Shown here piece after piece: positions 16,723-25,283 of a DNA stretch of 64,000 nucleotides. This DNA is from CAZRKC01 sp964600665 (GTDB lineage: Bacteria; Bacillota; SLNR01): assembly GCA_964600665.1 (NCBI GenBank), contig CAZRKC010000002.1, positions 62,001-126,000 of the forward strand, read 5' to 3'. How positions within the stretch are numbered: position 1 is the stretch's first letter; each line of letters starts with the position of its first letter. The translations under genes were made by a program, and so were the position numbers. The notes beneath the pieces were generated by a model that had not been told where the DNA came from, did no database searches, and saw nothing but the letters and a program-made list of their open reading frames with translations.

Positions 16723-18082
16723 ACATGTTCATTTCGTGGGTATCGGCGGGGCTGGCATGAGTGGCATCGCGCACGTGCTTTGCGAAATGGGATATACAGT
16801 ATCGGGTTCTGATTTGAATATGTCTGTTGCTGCTCAACGATTGAAAGATAGTGGAGCGCAGATTTATATCGGCCACGCCAGAAATCAAATGGGTGATCCG
16901 GATATTGTTGTGATTTCGACTGCGATCCCACCGTCAAATGTCGAGTTGTTGGAGGCACAAGAGCGGGGAATTCTGATTTGGCCGCGGGCAAAAATGCTGG
17001 GAGCAATCATGAGTCAACAAAAAGGTATCGCTATCGCAGGAGCACATGGAAAGACAACGACGACCTCCATGGTTGCACTGATTTTAGAGAAGTGTGGTCA
17101 AGATCCATCCGTCATCGTTGGCGGTGAGCTGAATGATATTGGCGGAAATGCAAAACTGGGTGCCGGCGAGTATCTGGTGGCTGAAGCTGATGAAAGCGAC
17201 GGATCGTTCCTATTTCTGGATCCCAAGATCCTTGTGGTGACGAACATCGAAAACGACCATTTAGATTATTATGGGTCCATGGAGAGGATATTGGAAACCT
17301 TTCATATCATGATGGACAAGGTTCCTGAAAATGGACTGGCCGTCTTATGTGCGGATGATGACAACATGGCTGCGGTTTCTGAAGGTTTACGTGCCCGGAT
17401 CGTCACGTATGGGATGTACGGGAACGCAGACTATCAAGTTCGAAATGTTGCCTGGCAGCCGTTGGGATCTTCTTTTGATGTCATTTATCAAGGGCAATTG
17501 CTCGGCAGTGTGGATCTCCATGTTCCAGGACTTCATAATATCAAAAATGCACTGGCAGCGATTGCAGTGTGTCGTCACATTGGGCTGGATTTCAGTGACA
17601 TTGCACATGCTCTGAGTCATTTCAGGGGCGTCCATCGTCGATTCCAGCTGATGGGTAGTGTGGATGATATCCGGGTTTTTGATGACTATGCACATCACCC
17701 GTCCGAGCTTAAAGCAACATTGGGTGCTGCGAAACTTGAACATCCTAATCGTGTGGTGGCAATTTTTCAACCGCACCGCTACACACGAACGCATTCCCTG
17801 CAAAAGGATTTCGGCAGTGCGTTTGTCGATGCCGATGTCGTTATTCTGACCGAGATTTATGCAGCAGGAGAAAAGCCGATTGAAGGAATCAATGGTGAGG
17901 TGTTGTATCGGGAAGTTATCGCCAATGGACACCGTCATGTTCAATATATAGCCGACCTCAACGCCATACCGGCCATCTTGGCTGATGTATTGCAGCCAGG
18001 CGACCTGGTATTAACACTGGGAGCTGGGAATGTGTGGCAAGCAGGTCCGGCATTGTTGGCGGTATTGAAGACGAAACGTTAA
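16706..18082 (+). CDS. murC: UDP-MurNAc:L-alanine ligase MurC
   Basis: 458 residues. First Mur ligase, adding L-alanine to UDP-MurNAc. Seen are the N-terminal dinucleotide-fold loop VGIGGAGMSG, the P-loop AGAHGKTTTT (about residues 112-121), the EADESDGSF block, and the C-terminal DDYAHHPSEL motif. ATG 16706 gives the family-typical MLEGIKHVHFVGIGG start; an in-frame ATG seven codons earlier (16685) is possible. The UDP-GlcNAc-enolpyruvate reductase gene murB, often next in line, is not present in the window. Confidence 0.95.
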   Translation: MLEGIKHVHFVGIGGAGMSGIAHVLCEMGYTVSGSDLNMSVAAQRLKDSGAQIYIGHARNQMGDPDIVVISTAIPPSNVELLEAQERGILIWPRAKMLGAIMSQQKGIAIAGAHGKTTTTSMVALILEKCGQDPSVIVGGELNDIGGNAKLGAGEYLVAEADESDGSFLFLDPKILVVTNIENDHLDYYGSMERILETFHIMMDKVPENGLAVLCADDDNMAAVSEGLRARIVTYGMYGNADYQVRNVAWQPLGSSFDVIYQGQLLGSVDLHVPGLHNIKNALAAIAVCRHIGLDFSDIAHALSHFRGVHRRFQLMGSVDDIRVFDDYAHHPSELKATLGAAKLEHPNRVVAIFQPHRYTRTHSLQKDFGSAFVDADVVILTEIYAAGEKPIEGINGEVLYREVIANGHRHVQYIADLNAIPAILADVLQPGDLVLTLGAGNVWQAGPALLAVLKTKR

Positions 18083-18135
18083 TAACGTATTAATTGGTAC
18101 ACTTAAATAGATATCAATTTTCCTTGGATATGCTG

Positions 18136-18163
18136 TTACCTTCAGCTGTGAATGTGATATACT
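18136..18163 (+). promoter_or_regulatory. Internal promoter ahead of ftsQ
   Basis: TTACCT (18136-18141), 16-nt spacer, TATACT (18158-18163) with an extended -10 TGA at 18155-18157. It lies in the 98-nt gap between murC and ftsQ, one of the few gaps inside the cluster. Confidence 0.5.
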
Positions 18164-18180
18164 GAATTGAGGTGTGGATT

Positions 18181-18945
18181 ATGGCTGTTAAAAAGCGGCC
18201 GGCAGTCATAAAAGACCCACCGCGGGTATTAAAGAATAGGGTTCGTTTTTATGTTATCTTTTTCGGGTTGCTATTGTTGGCCGCGAGTCTCTACTCTTTT
18301 CTTCGGTCGGATTATTTTGCAGTTACGGCTGTGGAAGTTGAAGGAAATGATCGATTGACCGATGAAACGATTATCAGTGCAACCGGCATTGAGCCAGGGG
18401 TCAACATTTGGCAAGTGGATATTCGCAGGCTGGAAAGCAATCTGAAAAAAAATCGACGCATTCGTTCTGTATTCGTCAGAAAAGAACTCCCGGATATCGT
18501 GTCGATTCAAATCGAAGAATACAAACCCTTAGTTCTGATGGTTTCTACGAAAGGGTTTGTGGAAGTCGATGAGAACCGTGCAGTCGTTGGTTTTCCACTT
18601 TCCATTACGGACAAGGGATTGCCGATTCTAACCGGGATACCGGTAGAGGACTTATCCGTCGGTGATGAAGTAACTGGTGACCATTTACTTCTAGGCTTTG
18701 CATTTGCTGAGATTGTGCATCATGACCCCGGTCTTGGAATCCAAGAGATTCATCTTACTGATGCGGGTGATGTGGTTTTGATTACCAAAGAAAGCATCCG
18801 GATACTGATGGGAAGCGTGAAAGAGAATGTGGTGGGCAGAATGGATATTCTGCGACCGATTCTGGTGGATGTTCGTGAGAGCGGGATTCAAGTCTCTCAA
18901 ATTGATATGCGAGTACCTGAAAAACCTGTTGTCAAAACTCGTTAA
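18181..18945 (+). CDS. ftsQ: Cell division protein FtsQ/DivIB
   Basis: 254 residues. A short basic cytoplasmic tail, one membrane segment (about 21-41), then a POTRA domain starting FAVTAVEVEGNDRLTDETI and a beta-domain beyond. FtsQ/DivIB links the FtsL-DivIC pair to other divisome proteins outside the membrane. ATG 18181 follows GAGGTG with 6-nt spacing; a GTG three codons earlier overlaps that site. The preceding gap contains a likely internal promoter. Confidence 0.9.
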   Translation: MAVKKRPAVIKDPPRVLKNRVRFYVIFFGLLLLAASLYSFLRSDYFAVTAVEVEGNDRLTDETIISATGIEPGVNIWQVDIRRLESNLKKNRRIRSVFVRKELPDIVSIQIEEYKPLVLMVSTKGFVEVDENRAVVGFPLSITDKGLPILTGIPVEDLSVGDEVTGDHLLLGFAFAEIVHHDPGLGIQEIHLTDAGDVVLITKESIRILMGSVKENVVGRMDILRPILVDVRESGIQVSQIDMRVPEKPVVKTR

Positions 18946-18972
18946 CCGTTGTAATTCAGGAGGTTATAAATC

Positions 18973-19350
18973 ATGTGGCTGCCTATTCTCGGGTTATTGT
19001 TAGGAATTTTACTGGGGTTAAATACTCCGATTTTGTTGGCTCCCTTTTATGCCCGTTATTTATCTGTGGCAATTTTGGCTGCGTTGGACTCAGTTTTTGG
19101 CGGCATTAAGGCTGGTATGGAAGGAAACTTCAATTCAGAAGTGTTCGTCTCCGGCTTTTTTGGAAACATGCTGTTAGCTGCGTTTTTAACATATATCGGC
19201 GACCGTCTCGGCGTCGAACTCTATTACGCTGCACTTTTTGCCTTCGGTGTGCGATTGTTTCAGAATCTTGGTATTATTCGCCGGATGTTGTTGGGGCACT
19301 ACTTTGGTGAAGCCCGATTTGAACCGGATAACAAGCGAGACGAGTTTTAA
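18973..19350 (+). CDS. sbp: Small basic protein Sbp (DUF1290 family)
   Basis: 125 residues with three or four hydrophobic segments. It matches the small basic protein encoded near ftsZ in many Bacillota, with the family block LDSVFGGIKAGMEGNFNSEVF near residue 40 and GDRLGVELYYAALFAFG near residue 78. The molecular role is unknown; gene position argues for envelope or division. ATG 18973 is preceded by CAGGAGGT. A hairpin follows the stop at 19358-19380. Confidence 0.85.
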   Translation: MWLPILGLLLGILLGLNTPILLAPFYARYLSVAILAALDSVFGGIKAGMEGNFNSEVFVSGFFGNMLLAAFLTYIGDRLGVELYYAALFAFGVRLFQNLGIIRRMLLGHYFGEARFEPDNKRDEF

Positions 19351-19357
19351 TTTTAAC

Positions 19358-19388
19358 GGTTGGTGTCATCAGCACCAACCTTCTGTTT
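19358..19388 (+). terminator. Hairpin after sbp, possible (weak) terminator
   Basis: GGTTGGTG (19358-19365) pairs with CACCAACC (19373-19380), followed by a mixed T-rich tail. It may attenuate read-through into ftsA rather than stop it. Confidence 0.5.
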
Positions 19389-19418
19389 AGTCCAATCTAA
19401 ATAATTGGGGGCAGAGAG

Positions 19419-20663
19419 ATGGACAAACAATGGATCGGTGTTGTCGATCTTGGCACTGCAAAAACCTGCGCCATTGTCGCAGAGGTGGGAGACGATAAGC
19501 AAGCGACAGTGGTTGGCGTTGGGGTGATACCCACAATGGGGATGTATCGTGGTGCAGTGGTTGATATGGATCTTGTGGGTGAAAGCATCCGAAAAGCCAT
19601 GGATGAAGCAATGGCGATGTCAGCAACTCACGTGGATGGGATTTGTGTCAGTGTCAGTGGCAATCACATCCGTTCCGAGGTCGCATACGGGAGTATTTTC
19701 CTGGATGGGAATGCACCCGAAGTGACTGATGCGGATATTGATCGTGTGCTCCAGTCTGCAAAAAAGACCGTAAATGCTGCAGACGAACAGATTCTGCATA
19801 TTATTCCCAATGAATTTGCATTAGATGGCGCCGTTGGAATGCGAAATCCACTGGGTATGACTGGAAAGCGATTGGAAGTCAAGGCGAATCTGGTTTTCGG
19901 GCGAACATCGCTATTGCAAAACCTGTTGAAAAGCATCGAGCGTGCTAAGTTTCAGGCAACCGGTCTTGTGGTTCAAGCAGTGGCGGTTGGTGAAGTGGTA
20001 TTGACGCGCAAGGAAAAAGAGGATGGGATCATTGTGATCGATGTCGGTGCAGGTACCACCGACATTGGCGTGTATGGTGGAGGTAGTCTGGTCCATACAT
20101 CAGTCATTCCCATGGGTGGGAGTGATTTGACCCGGGATATTTCGTTGGGTTTGAAATTATCTCTGGATGAAGCAGAGAAACTAAAGCTCGACTATGGGAC
20201 CTTATTTCGCTCGGTGACGGATCAGGCACCACCCATCATCCTCAAAGTCATGGGCGGACAAGAAACCCGTAAAATCTCAGTTTCGACAGTGACGGATATC
20301 ATTGAGGCACGGGTTCAGGAAATCATTGACCAGTGTAAGGATCAGCTGTTAAAGGCAGAGCTTGGGGACATTATTCCTAAGGCAATTGTATTGACAGGGG
20401 GTACTTCGCATTTAAAAGGTTTTCCAGAGTATCTGGCGCGTACGATGCGGGTCCCCGTACAAATCGGGATGCCCCACTTGCCAAACGGGTGCATTCAAGG
20501 GTTGGATAATCCGGAATCTGCTGCGGCTGTGGGCCTTTTACGATACGGCATTCGACAGCGGTTTCACGTTTCCAGGCCCCTTGTTCGCTCTGATGAACTA
20601 AACCCTGGGAATGGTAATTTTTTGTCGAAAATACGTCGCATGTGGCAGGACTTTCTACACTGA
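19419..20663 (+). CDS. ftsA: Cell division protein FtsA
   Basis: 414 residues. Actin-like ATPase that tethers FtsZ filaments to the membrane. Visible are the phosphate-1 loop VVDLGTAKTCAIVAE at the N-terminus, the 1C/SHS2 domain inserted around residues 85-160, the phosphate-2 loop IVIDVGAGTTDIGVY near 205, and the adenosine-loop LTGGTSHLKGF near 328. The C-terminal basic/hydrophobic end (SKIRRMWQDFLH) fits a membrane-targeting amphipathic helix. It lies 55 nt upstream of ftsZ. Confidence 0.95.
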   Translation: MDKQWIGVVDLGTAKTCAIVAEVGDDKQATVVGVGVIPTMGMYRGAVVDMDLVGESIRKAMDEAMAMSATHVDGICVSVSGNHIRSEVAYGSIFLDGNAPEVTDADIDRVLQSAKKTVNAADEQILHIIPNEFALDGAVGMRNPLGMTGKRLEVKANLVFGRTSLLQNLLKSIERAKFQATGLVVQAVAVGEVVLTRKEKEDGIIVIDVGAGTTDIGVYGGGSLVHTSVIPMGGSDLTRDISLGLKLSLDEAEKLKLDYGTLFRSVTDQAPPIILKVMGGQETRKISVSTVTDIIEARVQEIIDQCKDQLLKAELGDIIPKAIVLTGGTSHLKGFPEYLARTMRVPVQIGMPHLPNGCIQGLDNPESAAAVGLLRYGIRQRFHVSRPLVRSDELNPGNGNFLSKIRRMWQDFLH

Positions 20664-20718
20664 ATACGAAATATGTCGTAAGTCGAAATATATGACGGCG
20701 GCTAAGGGGGTAGGCGAT

Positions 20719-21771
20719 TTGCTGGAACTGGAGTTTGATAGTGAACAGTTTGCACAGATCAAAGTGATTGGAGTGGGTGGGGGCGGCAGTAATGCAGTGA
20801 ACCGGATGATCAACGCCGGCCTAAAGGGTGTTGAATTCATTGCCATCAATACTGACGGTCAAGCCTTATTTTTATCCAATGCCAGCACCAAGATCCAGAT
20901 TGGAGAAAAATTGACCAAAGGCCTCGGTGCAGGGGCGGACCCGGAAGTTGGGAAACGGGCTGCCGAGGAAAGTCGTGAAGAGATTAAGCAAACCTTAAAG
21001 GGTGCGGATATGGTTTTTATTACGGCAGGAATGGGTGGCGGGACCGGCACTGGGGCTACTCCGATTGTCGCTGAGATTGCCCGGGAAGTCGGAGCACTCA
21101 CAGTGGGTGTCGTAACCAAACCGTTTACCTTTGAAGGACGCAAGCGCATGGGACAAGCCGAAGCCGGCATCAGTTATTTGCGAGAAAAAGTGGACACACT
21201 CATCACCATCCCCAACGATCGCTTACTGCAAGTTGTCGAACGGCGTACTTCGATTACGGAAGCTTTTCGCGTCGCTGACGATATCCTGCGTCAAGGGGTT
21301 CAAGGGATTTCGGACTTGATTGCTGTTCCTGGTTTAATCAATCTGGACTTTGCTGATGTGAAAACGATCATGGTGGGAACGGGCTCTGCGCTCATGGGGA
21401 TCGGTGTGGGCACAGGGGAAAACCGAGCCGCGGACGCCGCTAAAACTGCAATATCCAGCCCATTGTTGGAGACTTCCATTGAAGGGGCACAAGGTGTTCT
21501 GCTGAATATCACTGGCGGTGCTTCTCTTGGTCTGTTTGAAGTGAATGAAGCAGCCGAGATTATTGCACAGGCAGCGGATCCAGAAGCGAATATTATTTTC
21601 GGTGCGGTGATTGATGAAACACTTGAAGATGAAGTTCGAGTCACAGTCATTGCCACCGGGTTTGGTAATAGTCCGTTTAAAAGGCCAAAGGAAGTGACTG
21701 AAGAAGGAATGGAAAACAAGGATATCCGGGAGGATGATCTTGATATTCCAGCATTTTTGCGCCGAAAATAG
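20719..21771 (+). CDS. ftsZ: Tubulin-like cell division GTPase FtsZ
   Basis: 350 residues. Forms the Z-ring. Seen are VIGVGGGGSNAVNRM, the tubulin signature GGGTGTGA (in AGMGGGTGTGATPIVAE), the T7-loop region NLDFADVKTIM, and the C-terminal peptide DDLDIPAFLRRK that binds FtsA and SepF. The start is chosen as TTG 20719: AAGGGGGT at 20704-20711 gives 7-nt spacing and yields MLELEFDSEQFAQIKV, the usual FtsZ N-terminus. ATG 20692 is in frame nine codons upstream but has no ribosome site. A terminator follows. Confidence 0.96.
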   Translation: MLELEFDSEQFAQIKVIGVGGGGSNAVNRMINAGLKGVEFIAINTDGQALFLSNASTKIQIGEKLTKGLGAGADPEVGKRAAEESREEIKQTLKGADMVFITAGMGGGTGTGATPIVAEIAREVGALTVGVVTKPFTFEGRKRMGQAEAGISYLREKVDTLITIPNDRLLQVVERRTSITEAFRVADDILRQGVQGISDLIAVPGLINLDFADVKTIMVGTGSALMGIGVGTGENRAADAAKTAISSPLLETSIEGAQGVLLNITGGASLGLFEVNEAAEIIAQAADPEANIIFGAVIDETLEDEVRVTVIATGFGNSPFKRPKEVTEEGMENKDIREDDLDIPAFLRRK

Positions 21772-21794
21772 AGGTCAGGTTCATGAATGAGCAG

Positions 21795-21822
21795 AAGCGC
21801 TCTGTTGATAGGGCGCTTTTCC
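21795..21822 (+). terminator. Intrinsic terminator after ftsZ
   Basis: AAGCGCTC (21795-21802) pairs with GGGCGCTT (21811-21818, one G-U), then a short T-run. Confidence 0.65.
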
Positions 21823-21849
21823 TGTAATTTGGATATTGGGGGGACTCTG

Positions 21850-22299
21850 ATGAAATGTCCGTACTGCAGTTTTCTTGAAAGTCGGGTTTTGGATTCCCGT
21901 CCCACAGATGAGGGCACGGCGGTACGACGCCGCCGGGAATGTGTCCAGTGTTTAAAACGGTTTACAACTTATGAGAAGATTGAGGAAGTTCCGTTGATGG
22001 TGATCAAAAAAGATGGTCGTCGGGAAGCATTCAATCGGGACAAGATTCTTGGTGGGTTGCTCAAGGCTTGTGAAAAGCGACCGGTTCCTCTTGATGTGCT
22101 AGAGAAAGCGACGGAGCAAATTGAACGGGAGATCCGGAACACACTGGACCGGGAAGTGGATAGCAAGATTATCGGTGAAAAGGTGATGGAAAAACTCAAA
22201 GAAATTGATGAAGTTGCTTATGTGCGCTTTGCATCTGTATATCGTCAGTTTAAAGATATCAACCGGTTCATGGAAGAATTGGAAAAGCTGTTAAAGTAG
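21850..22299 (+). CDS. nrdR: Transcriptional repressor NrdR
   Basis: 149 residues, standard length. An N-terminal zinc ribbon (CPYC and CVQC pairs, residues 3-6 and 31-34) is followed by an ATP-cone (VIKKDGRREAFNRDKIL). NrdR senses ATP/dATP and represses ribonucleotide reductase genes. The RRRRECVQC block is diagnostic. It stands between the ftsZ terminator and pgeF. No ribonucleotide reductase gene is in the window. Confidence 0.95.
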   Translation: MKCPYCSFLESRVLDSRPTDEGTAVRRRRECVQCLKRFTTYEKIEEVPLMVIKKDGRREAFNRDKILGGLLKACEKRPVPLDVLEKATEQIEREIRNTLDREVDSKIIGEKVMEKLKEIDEVAYVRFASVYRQFKDINRFMEELEKLLK

Positions 22300-22310
22300 G
22301 GGGTTGAAAT

Positions 22311-23141
22311 TTGGGCACCAAAGGATATACCGTCCAGACTGGAAGCCACGGGCTGACATATATTACATTTGATCATTTCACAGCGACTGGTCTGGTCACC
22401 CATGGATTCAGTCTGCGTCAGGGTGGCGTCAGTTTGGGGCACTGCAGTCAATTGAATATGGGCTATAAAGCGGGTGATGATCCTGCGCATGTTCGGATCA
22501 ACCGTCAGCGTTTCAGTGATATATTGGGATTATCATCTGATACCTGGGTTTGTGGCTGTCAGACGCACACGGATCGAATCCAGCTGGTTACAGCGGCAGA
22601 TTCGGGTAAAGGGGCACATGCATTCGAAACTGGATTGCCGGATACAGACGGTCTGGTCACCAACGAGCCTGGGGTCACGCTGGCGGCATTTTTTGCAGAT
22701 TGCATACCGGTTATGCTCCTTGACCCGGTAACTAAAGGAATCGGCGTCGTGCATGCAGGATGGAAGGGGACGGCTCAAGGAATCGCAGCAAAAGCCGCTG
22801 TGTTCATGCGGGATGCATTTGGAACAGATGTATGCAATCTATTAGCCAGTATTGGACCTGGAATCGGTTCGTGCTGTTATGAAGTCGATGAACGTGTGGT
22901 TCAATATTTCCTCAATCAACCGGACATGCATCGGTATATCATCGCAACAGAACCGGGAAAATGGCAGATGGATCTGCTGGGGATTAATCGCCACCAATTG
23001 ATGTCCGTCGGAGTTCCAGAAAGTGCCATCACCACCATGGATCTGTGTACTTCCTGTTATCCTGAGTTGTTTTTTTCCCATCGTGGTCAGGGTGGAAAAA
23101 CGGGCCGGATGGCAGCAGTCATCTCCTTGCGCCGGGAATAG
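22311..23141 (+). CDS. pgeF: Peptidoglycan editing factor / purine nucleoside phosphorylase-like YfiH
   Basis: 276 residues. Matches the YfiH/PgeF (Cu-oxidase_4) family. Conserved metal-site motifs are QTHTDR (near residue 83), ADCIPVMLLD and VHAGWKGTAQG (residues ~120-150), and IGPGIGSCCYEVD. E. coli PgeF removes L-Ser wrongly added by MurC; other members phosphorolyse purine nucleosides. Its place between ftsZ/nrdR and sepF is common in Bacillota. Start TTG 22311 is set by AGGGGGTT with 7-nt spacing, and no nearer ATG fits. Confidence 0.9.
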   Translation: MGTKGYTVQTGSHGLTYITFDHFTATGLVTHGFSLRQGGVSLGHCSQLNMGYKAGDDPAHVRINRQRFSDILGLSSDTWVCGCQTHTDRIQLVTAADSGKGAHAFETGLPDTDGLVTNEPGVTLAAFFADCIPVMLLDPVTKGIGVVHAGWKGTAQGIAAKAAVFMRDAFGTDVCNLLASIGPGIGSCCYEVDERVVQYFLNQPDMHRYIIATEPGKWQMDLLGINRHQLMSVGVPESAITTMDLCTSCYPELFFSHRGQGGKTGRMAAVISLRRE

Positions 23142-23217
23142 ACATCCGGGGTAAAATACGGTAGAATGGGCTTTAGGATCGGATCATCACTTTTGTTCCG
23201 CGAAAGGGGTCAGTTTG

Positions 23218-23676
23218 ATGGCAAACAAAGTCATGGACAAACTGTTAGGCTTTATGGGTTATGAAGATGTGGAAAAAGAGATGGACGAAGAAGAAAACAG
23301 TGACGAATATATCGAAGTGGAAGATCCTGCGCCAAGGGGGAAGCGAGCACCGGTGGTCAATCTGCATGCTCAAAAGCAAATGCGGATCGTGGTCAAAGAA
23401 CCCGCTTCTTTTGATGAATCCCAGGAAATTGTTGACCATATTAAAAATCGACGACCGGTTGTGCTCAACATAGAAAGTGTGGATACGGATATTGCGCGAC
23501 GACTGGTTGATTTTATCAGTGGCGCGACGTATGCGTTGGGGGGGCACATGCAAAAAGTCAATGTGGGGATATTTTTATTCACCCCCAGTAACATCGAAAT
23601 TACCGTGGAACTGCAGGATGAGCTATCTGAGAAATTTGGTGAAAGAAGCCTGTTCTTCCGAAAGAATCGTCCGTAA
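23218..23676 (+). CDS. sepF: Cell division protein SepF
   Basis: 152 residues. Membrane-binding protein that bundles FtsZ filaments. The N-terminal amphipathic segment MANKVMDKLLGFMGYE is the membrane anchor, followed by an acidic linker and the DUF552 core (QMRIVVKEPASFDESQEIVDHIKNRRPVVLN-type sequence), ending in the GATYALGG block. It follows pgeF and precedes yggT and divIVA, as in B. subtilis, except that the S4-domain gene ylmH is absent between yggT and divIVA. Confidence 0.95.
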   Translation: MANKVMDKLLGFMGYEDVEKEMDEEENSDEYIEVEDPAPRGKRAPVVNLHAQKQMRIVVKEPASFDESQEIVDHIKNRRPVVLNIESVDTDIARRLVDFISGATYALGGHMQKVNVGIFLFTPSNIEITVELQDELSEKFGERSLFFRKNRP

Positions 23677-23700
23677 CTATCATTCCGGAGGTGATCAGGC

Positions 23701-23967
23701 ATGATCCTGGTGCAAATTGTGGATGCTGTATATCGGTTGTTGTCAATTGCGATTTTGGTTCGTGTGTTCATGTCATGGATCCGGCCTCAGGGTTACAGCC
23801 CGTTATATAATCGTTTTGCACGATTTATCTTCAATATTACGGAACCTTTGTTGGAGCCTATCCGGAATCTGATACCGACTTCGGCGATGGGTTTGGATTT
23901 TTCACCGATGATCGTCATTTTGCTTTTAGGGATCATGCGAAACATCCTCTGGCGTTTCTTGTATTGA
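23701..23967 (+). CDS. YggT-family membrane protein
   Basis: 88 residues with two hydrophobic segments (about 5-24 and 66-86) separated by RFIFNITEPLLEPIRNLIP, the signature block of the YggT family. The function is not settled; membership next to sepF and divIVA supports a role at the membrane during division or osmotic stress. CGGAGGTG gives a good start at ATG 23701. The stop lies 35 nt before divIVA. Confidence 0.88.
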   Translation: MILVQIVDAVYRLLSIAILVRVFMSWIRPQGYSPLYNRFARFIFNITEPLLEPIRNLIPTSAMGLDFSPMIVILLLGIMRNILWRFLY

Positions 23968-24001
23968 TGAAATGGTACCCAAATTATTTGGAGGTGAATA
24001 C

Positions 24002-24466
24002 ATGGCTCTCACACCCCTGGACATCCACAATAAGGAATTCGGAAAAGCATTTCGTGGCTACAAGGAAGATGAAGTCGATGAGTTTTTGGATGAAGTGGTT
24101 AAGGAATTGGAAGGTTATATCAAAGAGAATATCCGCCTGCGAGATGAGTTAGATAAATTTCGCGGCAACGTGGATCAGTATCGAAAAATGGAACAGACTT
24201 TGAACAGTACATTGATTGTCGCCCAGGAAACGGCAGACGAAGTGAAAGCAAATGCCCGAAAGGAAGCAGAGCTGATCATCCGGGACGCGGAAGCCCGGGC
24301 GGTTGGTATCATTGACGGTGCAAAAGATCATGCCAAGCGAGTTGCTGAAGAGAATGAAAATGTGCGCCTGCAAACGCAGCTCCTGAAAACGCGCCTCAAA
24401 ACCCTGCTCCAATCTCAGATGGATCTGCTTGACACGGGAGAGTTTCGAATGGGAGACCAAGATTAA
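24002..24466 (+). CDS. divIVA: DivIVA-family cell-pole/septum protein
   Basis: 154 residues. Begins MALTPLDIHNKEFGKAFRGYKEDEVDEFLDEV-type sequence, the DivIVA lipid-binding domain that recognises negative membrane curvature, followed by long coiled coils (about residues 28-60 and 65-145). It organises poles and septa and recruits other proteins. ATG 24002 follows TTGGAGGTG. The protein ends with LLDTGEFRMGDQD, a Gly/Asp-containing tail. A terminator hairpin follows 18 nt after the stop. Confidence 0.95.
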   Translation: MALTPLDIHNKEFGKAFRGYKEDEVDEFLDEVVKELEGYIKENIRLRDELDKFRGNVDQYRKMEQTLNSTLIVAQETADEVKANARKEAELIIRDAEARAVGIIDGAKDHAKRVAEENENVRLQTQLLKTRLKTLLQSQMDLLDTGEFRMGDQD

Positions 24467-24484
24467 GATAAAATCATAGACAGA

Positions 24485-24516
24485 CAACCGGGGTTCATGT
24501 GCCGGTTGTTGCTTTT
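24485..24516 (+). terminator. Intrinsic terminator after divIVA
   Basis: CAACCGG (24485-24491) pairs with CCGGTTG (24502-24508), followed by TTGCTTTT. The ribosome-binding site of mtnN begins immediately after. Confidence 0.65.
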
Positions 24517-24528
24517 GGGAGGTACATG

Positions 24529-25254
24529 ATGAAAATCGGATTAATGGGAGCAATGGTCGAAGAAGTCAGCGCATTTCGAGAGGGCATGGAGGTTCACCAA
24601 CATACAACATGGTCTGGGATGGACTTTTTTGAAGGTGTTCTGGAAGGAATGGATGTTGTTCTGGCATGCAGTGGAATTGGTAAAGTGAACGCTGCGTTGG
24701 GGGTTCAGGTGTTGGTGGATCGGTTCGGTATTGATGGATTGGTTTTCACCGGCATTGCAGGTGCAGTAGACCCCGACCTTGATGTGGGGGATATCGTGGT
24801 ATCGGATGATGCATGTCAGCATGATTTTGACTCCACTGCTTTTGGCTATGAGCGGGGTCTGATTCCACGTTTGCGAAAAAAATGGTTCTATGCCGACCGA
24901 ATTTGGGTCAACCGGTTTATGGATGCTTCCCGCCGATTGGCTGACGACCTGGCACCATCAAAAACGATTATGGGGCGGGTCCTTTCCGGTGATCAGTTTA
25001 TCGCAGATCCGGTCATGACAAAAAAACTGCGTAAAGACTTTTCTGGCCATTGTGTGGAAATGGAAGGGGCTGCAGCAGCGCATGCCTGCTACGTCAATCA
25101 AATACCCTTTGTGATTATCCGGTCCATATCGGATAAAGCCGATCATTCAGCCAAGGTCGACTATCGGGCCTTCACCCAGATAGCGGTGGACCATTCAACA
25201 AAGCTGGTTCGTGAAGTATTTCGCCATTTGGCTGTTGAAAAAGAAGGAATTTAA
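24529..25254 (+). CDS. mtnN: 5'-methylthioadenosine/S-adenosylhomocysteine nucleosidase
   Basis: 241 residues. Hydrolyses MTA and SAH to adenine and the thiosugar in methyl recycling. Family signatures: MGAMVEEVSAF at the N-terminus (catalytic Glu), FTGIAGAVDPDLDVGDIVVS near residue 76, VEMEGAAAAHACY near 175, and IRSISDKAD near 200, whose Asp is the purine-site general acid. ATG 24529 is preferred over the adjacent ATG 24526, because GGGAGG is only 3 nt before the latter. The gene's upstream hairpin means it may depend on read-through or a weak promoter I could not assign. Confidence 0.93.
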   Translation: MKIGLMGAMVEEVSAFREGMEVHQHTTWSGMDFFEGVLEGMDVVLACSGIGKVNAALGVQVLVDRFGIDGLVFTGIAGAVDPDLDVGDIVVSDDACQHDFDSTAFGYERGLIPRLRKKWFYADRIWVNRFMDASRRLADDLAPSKTIMGRVLSGDQFIADPVMTKKLRKDFSGHCVEMEGAAAAHACYVNQIPFVIIRSISDKADHSAKVDYRAFTQIAVDHSTKLVREVFRHLAVEKEGI

Positions 25255-25283
25255 GGAAAGAGCTCGAAATCCATCAACAAAAT

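Noticed and set aside
17387..17944. Minus-strand open frame of 185 codons opposite murC
   Set aside because: Covers a conserved part of murC; no motif or independent expression signal.
21300..21917. Minus-strand open frame of 205 codons opposite ftsZ
   Set aside because: Entirely inside ftsZ/nrdR on the other strand, no ribosome site or family motif; a codon-bias shadow.
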